This document shows positions 62,012 to 64,000 of a stretch of 64,000 bases of DNA, piece by piece. The translations under genes were made by a program, and so were the position numbers. Source of the DNA: Tannerellaceae bacterium (lineage in GTDB: Bacteria; Bacteroidota; Bacteroidia; Bacteroidales; Tannerellaceae); assembly GCA_031271045.1 (NCBI GenBank), contig JAISWO010000029.1, positions 49,034-113,033 of the forward strand, given 5' to 3'. The stretch's first letter is position 1, and each line of letters starts with the position of its first letter. The notes under the pieces were generated by a model. The model saw nothing but the letters and a program-made list of their open reading frames with translations. It was not told where the DNA came from and did not search any database.

Positions 62012-62223
62012 CAGGGCTGACGCATCTAATTTTTTTAGAAGTTTAATAAGGTATTGGTTATCCCATCCGGCTTTTAATCGTTATCCTCCTAACTCCGACT
62101 TTTGTTGTTTTCTCATTTTTAAGCAGGTTCAAAGCGATGCGGTTCAAGATAGAATAATTTTTGTGAAGTAAACCTGCTTCTTTTCCGAGTAAACTGCAAA
62201 TAAATTTAGAAGCGTCAGCCCTG
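62012..62223 (-). mobile_element. 212-bp internally deleted ISAs1-type element with TIRs and target duplication
   Basis: Terminal inverted repeats are CAGGGCTGACGCATCTAA (62012-62029) and TTAGAAGCGTCAGCCCTG (62206-62223), one mismatch. The flanks GATAAAACTT (62002-62011) and GATAAAACAT (62224-62233) form an 8-10 bp target duplication. Inside, on the minus strand, KNYSILNRIALNLLKNEKTT and KVGVRR, then in another frame RLKAGWDNQYLIKLLKKLDA, match the C-terminus of ISAs1-family transposases. Confidence 0.85.
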
Positions 62224-62313
62224 GATAAAACATCCACCTTATGTGTCATATTCGGCAAAAGGCAACAGACAAAAATAGCCTGGAGATTTATTAATTGAAT
62301 TATAACGCTTTTC

Positions 62314-62344
62314 TTTGCAAAAACTTCTTTGTGTGTTATATTTG
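62314..62344 (+). promoter_or_regulatory. Canonical promoter of the esterase gene
   Basis: TTTG at 62314-62317 and TATATTTG at 62337-62344, spacer 19 bp, 19 bp before ATG 62364. It excludes the in-frame TTG start at 62295. Confidence 0.8.
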
Positions 62345-62363
62345 TGCTCTATTTAAATGCGTT

Positions 62364-63251
62364 ATGTATAGTATATGTAAAAACCTGTTTATCGGGACCT
62401 GCTTCTGGATGGGCGTTACGGCAGCGACGGCGCAGAACAGTCCGATATTGTTGTTCCCGGGCCAAGCTCCCGGAGAAATAACCCAATTGACGGAAAGAGC
62501 CGACCGTGATGGCGGAACAACAGGCGGGGAATCCGTACTCCGCATCATGAACGTGAGCGAACCTACCGTCACGTATTATCCCGCCCCCAAAGACATCGCC
62601 TCTGGAGCCGCCGTCGTGGTCTGCCCCGGAGGTGGATACAACCTCCTGGCTTACGACCTGGAAGGCGACGAAATATGCACGTGGCTGAACGAACTGGGTG
62701 TTACCGCCGTCTTGCTCAAATACCGCGTGCCGCGCCGCGAAGGACGCGAAAAACATGAAGCTCCGCTGCAAGACCTCCAACGCGCCATCGGCTATGTGCG
62801 TGCTCATGCCGGAACCTATGGCATCGACCCAGAACGCATCGGCGTGATAGGTTTCTCGGCCGGGGCACACCTCGCGGCTACGGCAAGCAATAACTTCGCA
62901 CGCCGCACGTATCCGCCCGTCGATGCGTCGGACAGGGCAAGCTGCCGGCCAGACTTTTGCGTACTGGTTTATCCGGCCTATCTGGATGCGGATACGTTCC
63001 GCATCGCGCCGGAGTTGAAAGTCTCTCCGCAGACTCCCCCTACCTTGCTCATACAGGCCGAAGACGACAAATCGTACATCAATAGCAGCCTCTTCTATTA
63101 CTATGCACTGAAGGAAGCCGGCGTACCGGCCTGGATGCACCTGTACAGCAAAGGTGGTCACGGATACGGCTTGCGCGACACCGGTACCATGGTAAACGAA
63201 TGGGTCAACCGGGTCGAAGACTGGCTGCGCGCAACCGGCGTCATCGAATAA
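62364..63251 (+). CDS. Secreted alpha/beta-hydrolase, acetyl-esterase-like
   Basis: A 295-residue protein with a signal peptide ending around TAATAQ. The oxyanion-hole motif is VVVCPGGGYNLLA, the nucleophile elbow is IGFSAGAHLA (Ser), the acid is in LIQAEDDKSYIN (Asp) and the base in GGHGYG (His). Layout and length fit acetyl-xylan-esterase-like or BD-FAE-type enzymes that deacetylate plant or host glycans. No polysaccharide utilisation genes are adjacent. Start chosen from the promoter. Confidence 0.88.
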   Translation: MYSICKNLFIGTCFWMGVTAATAQNSPILLFPGQAPGEITQLTERADRDGGTTGGESVLRIMNVSEPTVTYYPAPKDIASGAAVVVCPGGGYNLLAYDLEGDEICTWLNELGVTAVLLKYRVPRREGREKHEAPLQDLQRAIGYVRAHAGTYGIDPERIGVIGFSAGAHLAATASNNFARRTYPPVDASDRASCRPDFCVLVYPAYLDADTFRIAPELKVSPQTPPTLLIQAEDDKSYINSSLFYYYALKEAGVPAWMHLYSKGGHGYGLRDTGTMVNEWVNRVEDWLRATGVIE

Positions 63252-63661
63252 AACTCGACGCTATACCGAAAAATCTTGTGATTTCGGAAAATTTGTCTAC
63301 GTTGAGTGTACAACAAAATCCCTCTATAGAACAAATTGTCTGTTATTCAAAATATTATAGCAAGAAAAGAGGAGAAAAAGAAAACGGTTATAAGTTTGTG
63401 GTTGAAAACAAAAAACAAATATTATAACCCTTTGCCCTATGGACACAAGCAAAAATACAGGAAATATTTGAGAAATGTGCGGAAACAGTTATAAAAATGT
63501 CTTTCGCCAGAAAAGTTGACTCCCCAAAGAGTTAAAGATGCATTTCCTGACTTCATCACTTTTCCAGCGCCATTGAATGGCGTTATTGGGAATGAGACAG
63601 TTAGCTACGTTTCAAAGGAGGCGCAGGGAGGCGCAAGCGGAAAAATGCGTATTTTTGTCCC
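63252..63661. other. Intergenic stretch before the last transposase
   Basis: AT-rich DNA with no convincing gene. It contains TATTTTTG at 63650-63657, a possible -7 element close to the transposase start. A plus-strand frame at 63516-63710 shows no family resemblance and overlaps the transposase in another frame. Confidence 0.4.
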
Positions 63662-64000
63662 ATGCATGTACGCAGGAAAAAGAATCGTTCAGGAACAATC
63701 AGCGTTGTAGTTGTCAGTAAGGCTCATGGCAGATACCGTGAAATCAAGGGTTTCGGAGCATCCGATTCTGAAGAAAAGATTTCAGCCTTGGTTCAGGAGG
63801 CGGAAAGTTGGCTTCGCAGTTATGAAGGTCAGCAGGATTTAGATTTCGAAGACTTCAAAGGACGAGAGTTGGAAGAGACCAAGCGCGTCATTGACAACAT
63901 GGATGCCGTACTGATTAACGGAACGCAATTACTTTTAAACCTGATTTACGACAGCACTGGCTTCAATCGTATCCCTGATGAGATCCTGCGCCACCTTGTC
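63662..64000 (+). CDS. IS1634-type transposase, N-terminal part (runs off window)
   Basis: The frame is open for 113 codons to the window end. It begins MHVRRKKNRSGTISVVVVSK, then AHGRYREIKGFGASDSEEKI and ETKRVIDNMDAVLINGTQLL. The start V-R-x-K-x-N-x-S-G-T-x-S-V is typical of IS1634/IS4-group transposases that open with FVRKKKNRSG. Catalytic DDE residues lie beyond the window. The first 113 codons are intact, so this may be a live element. Confidence 0.75.
   Translation, partial: MHVRRKKNRSGTISVVVVSKAHGRYREIKGFGASDSEEKISALVQEAESWLRSYEGQQDLDFEDFKGRELEETKRVIDNMDAVLINGTQLLLNLIYDSTGFNRIPDEILRHLV

Noticed and set aside
63516-63710. 64-codon gene before the last transposase
   Set aside because: It overlaps the transposase start in another frame and shows no recognisable sequence.

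Overview
The window looks like the chromosome of a Bacteroidales bacterium, probably near Tannerellaceae/Porphyromonadaceae; genus not resolved. The evidence is many TAnnTTTG -7 promoters, usually without a Shine-Dalgarno sequence, a type V (FimA/Mfa-type) fimbrial locus, type IX secretion (T9SS) C-terminal sorting domains, a FeoA-FeoB fusion and a nusB-yajC-YbbR-coaE block. Most of the window has moderate G+C. The main exception is a strikingly AT-rich island at about 33.0-35.8 kb.

Layout. 1-8.9 kb is housekeeping: the 3' end of metH, a TRIC-type channel, dps, an amino-acid permease, an 84-bp repeat region, a DUF6261-like protein, then nusB, yajC, YbbR and coaE. 8.9-32.7 kb is a BadF-type sugar kinase followed by a large fimbrial locus: four AraC-type regulators, DUF3575 and DUF3868 outer-membrane proteins, an Mfa1-type major fimbrillin, a hairpin and 21-bp palindrome array, an Mfa2-type anchor, an accessory fimbrillin, and two copies of a module made of a FISUMP-domain lipoprotein followed by a T9SS-sorted protein. 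The second T9SS protein has 1649 residues.

33-37.2 kb is an island of foreign or decayed character. It holds an AT-rich two-gene cassette (P-loop NTPase plus single-pass membrane protein), a frameshifted HU gene, a truncated mobile-element gene and a 42-bp tandem array. A stray piece of the same 42-bp repeat lies on the far side of the cassette. This cassette is the best candidate here for an undescribed, possibly defensive, system.

37.4-48.9 kb carries an ornithine cyclodeaminase-like gene, ugd, a secreted phosphoesterase, the iron-uptake genes feoAB plus a 48-residue Cys-rich partner, and a tandem duplication of a lipocalin-like plus IgGFc-binding-like secreted pair. 48.9-50.3 kb is a small two-gene insert bracketed by two identical 43-bp terminators. 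It encodes a four-helix membrane protein and a membrane-anchored S24/LexA-like domain with Cys in place of the catalytic Ser.

50.3-60 kb returns to core genes: DUF2461, a GT51 transglycosylase, a two-component system with a 23-bp repeat array upstream, pyrH, DoxX, a Gfo/Idh oxidoreductase and lpdA. 60-64 kb is an insertion-sequence graveyard (IS982-, IS630- and ISAs1-type remnants and the start of another transposase) interleaved with a helix-hairpin-helix protein and an esterase.

Four unrelated-sequence tandem arrays (periods about 84, 21, 42 and 23 bp) sit between genes and are a distinctive feature of this genome. No tRNA, rRNA or CRISPR locus was recognised.
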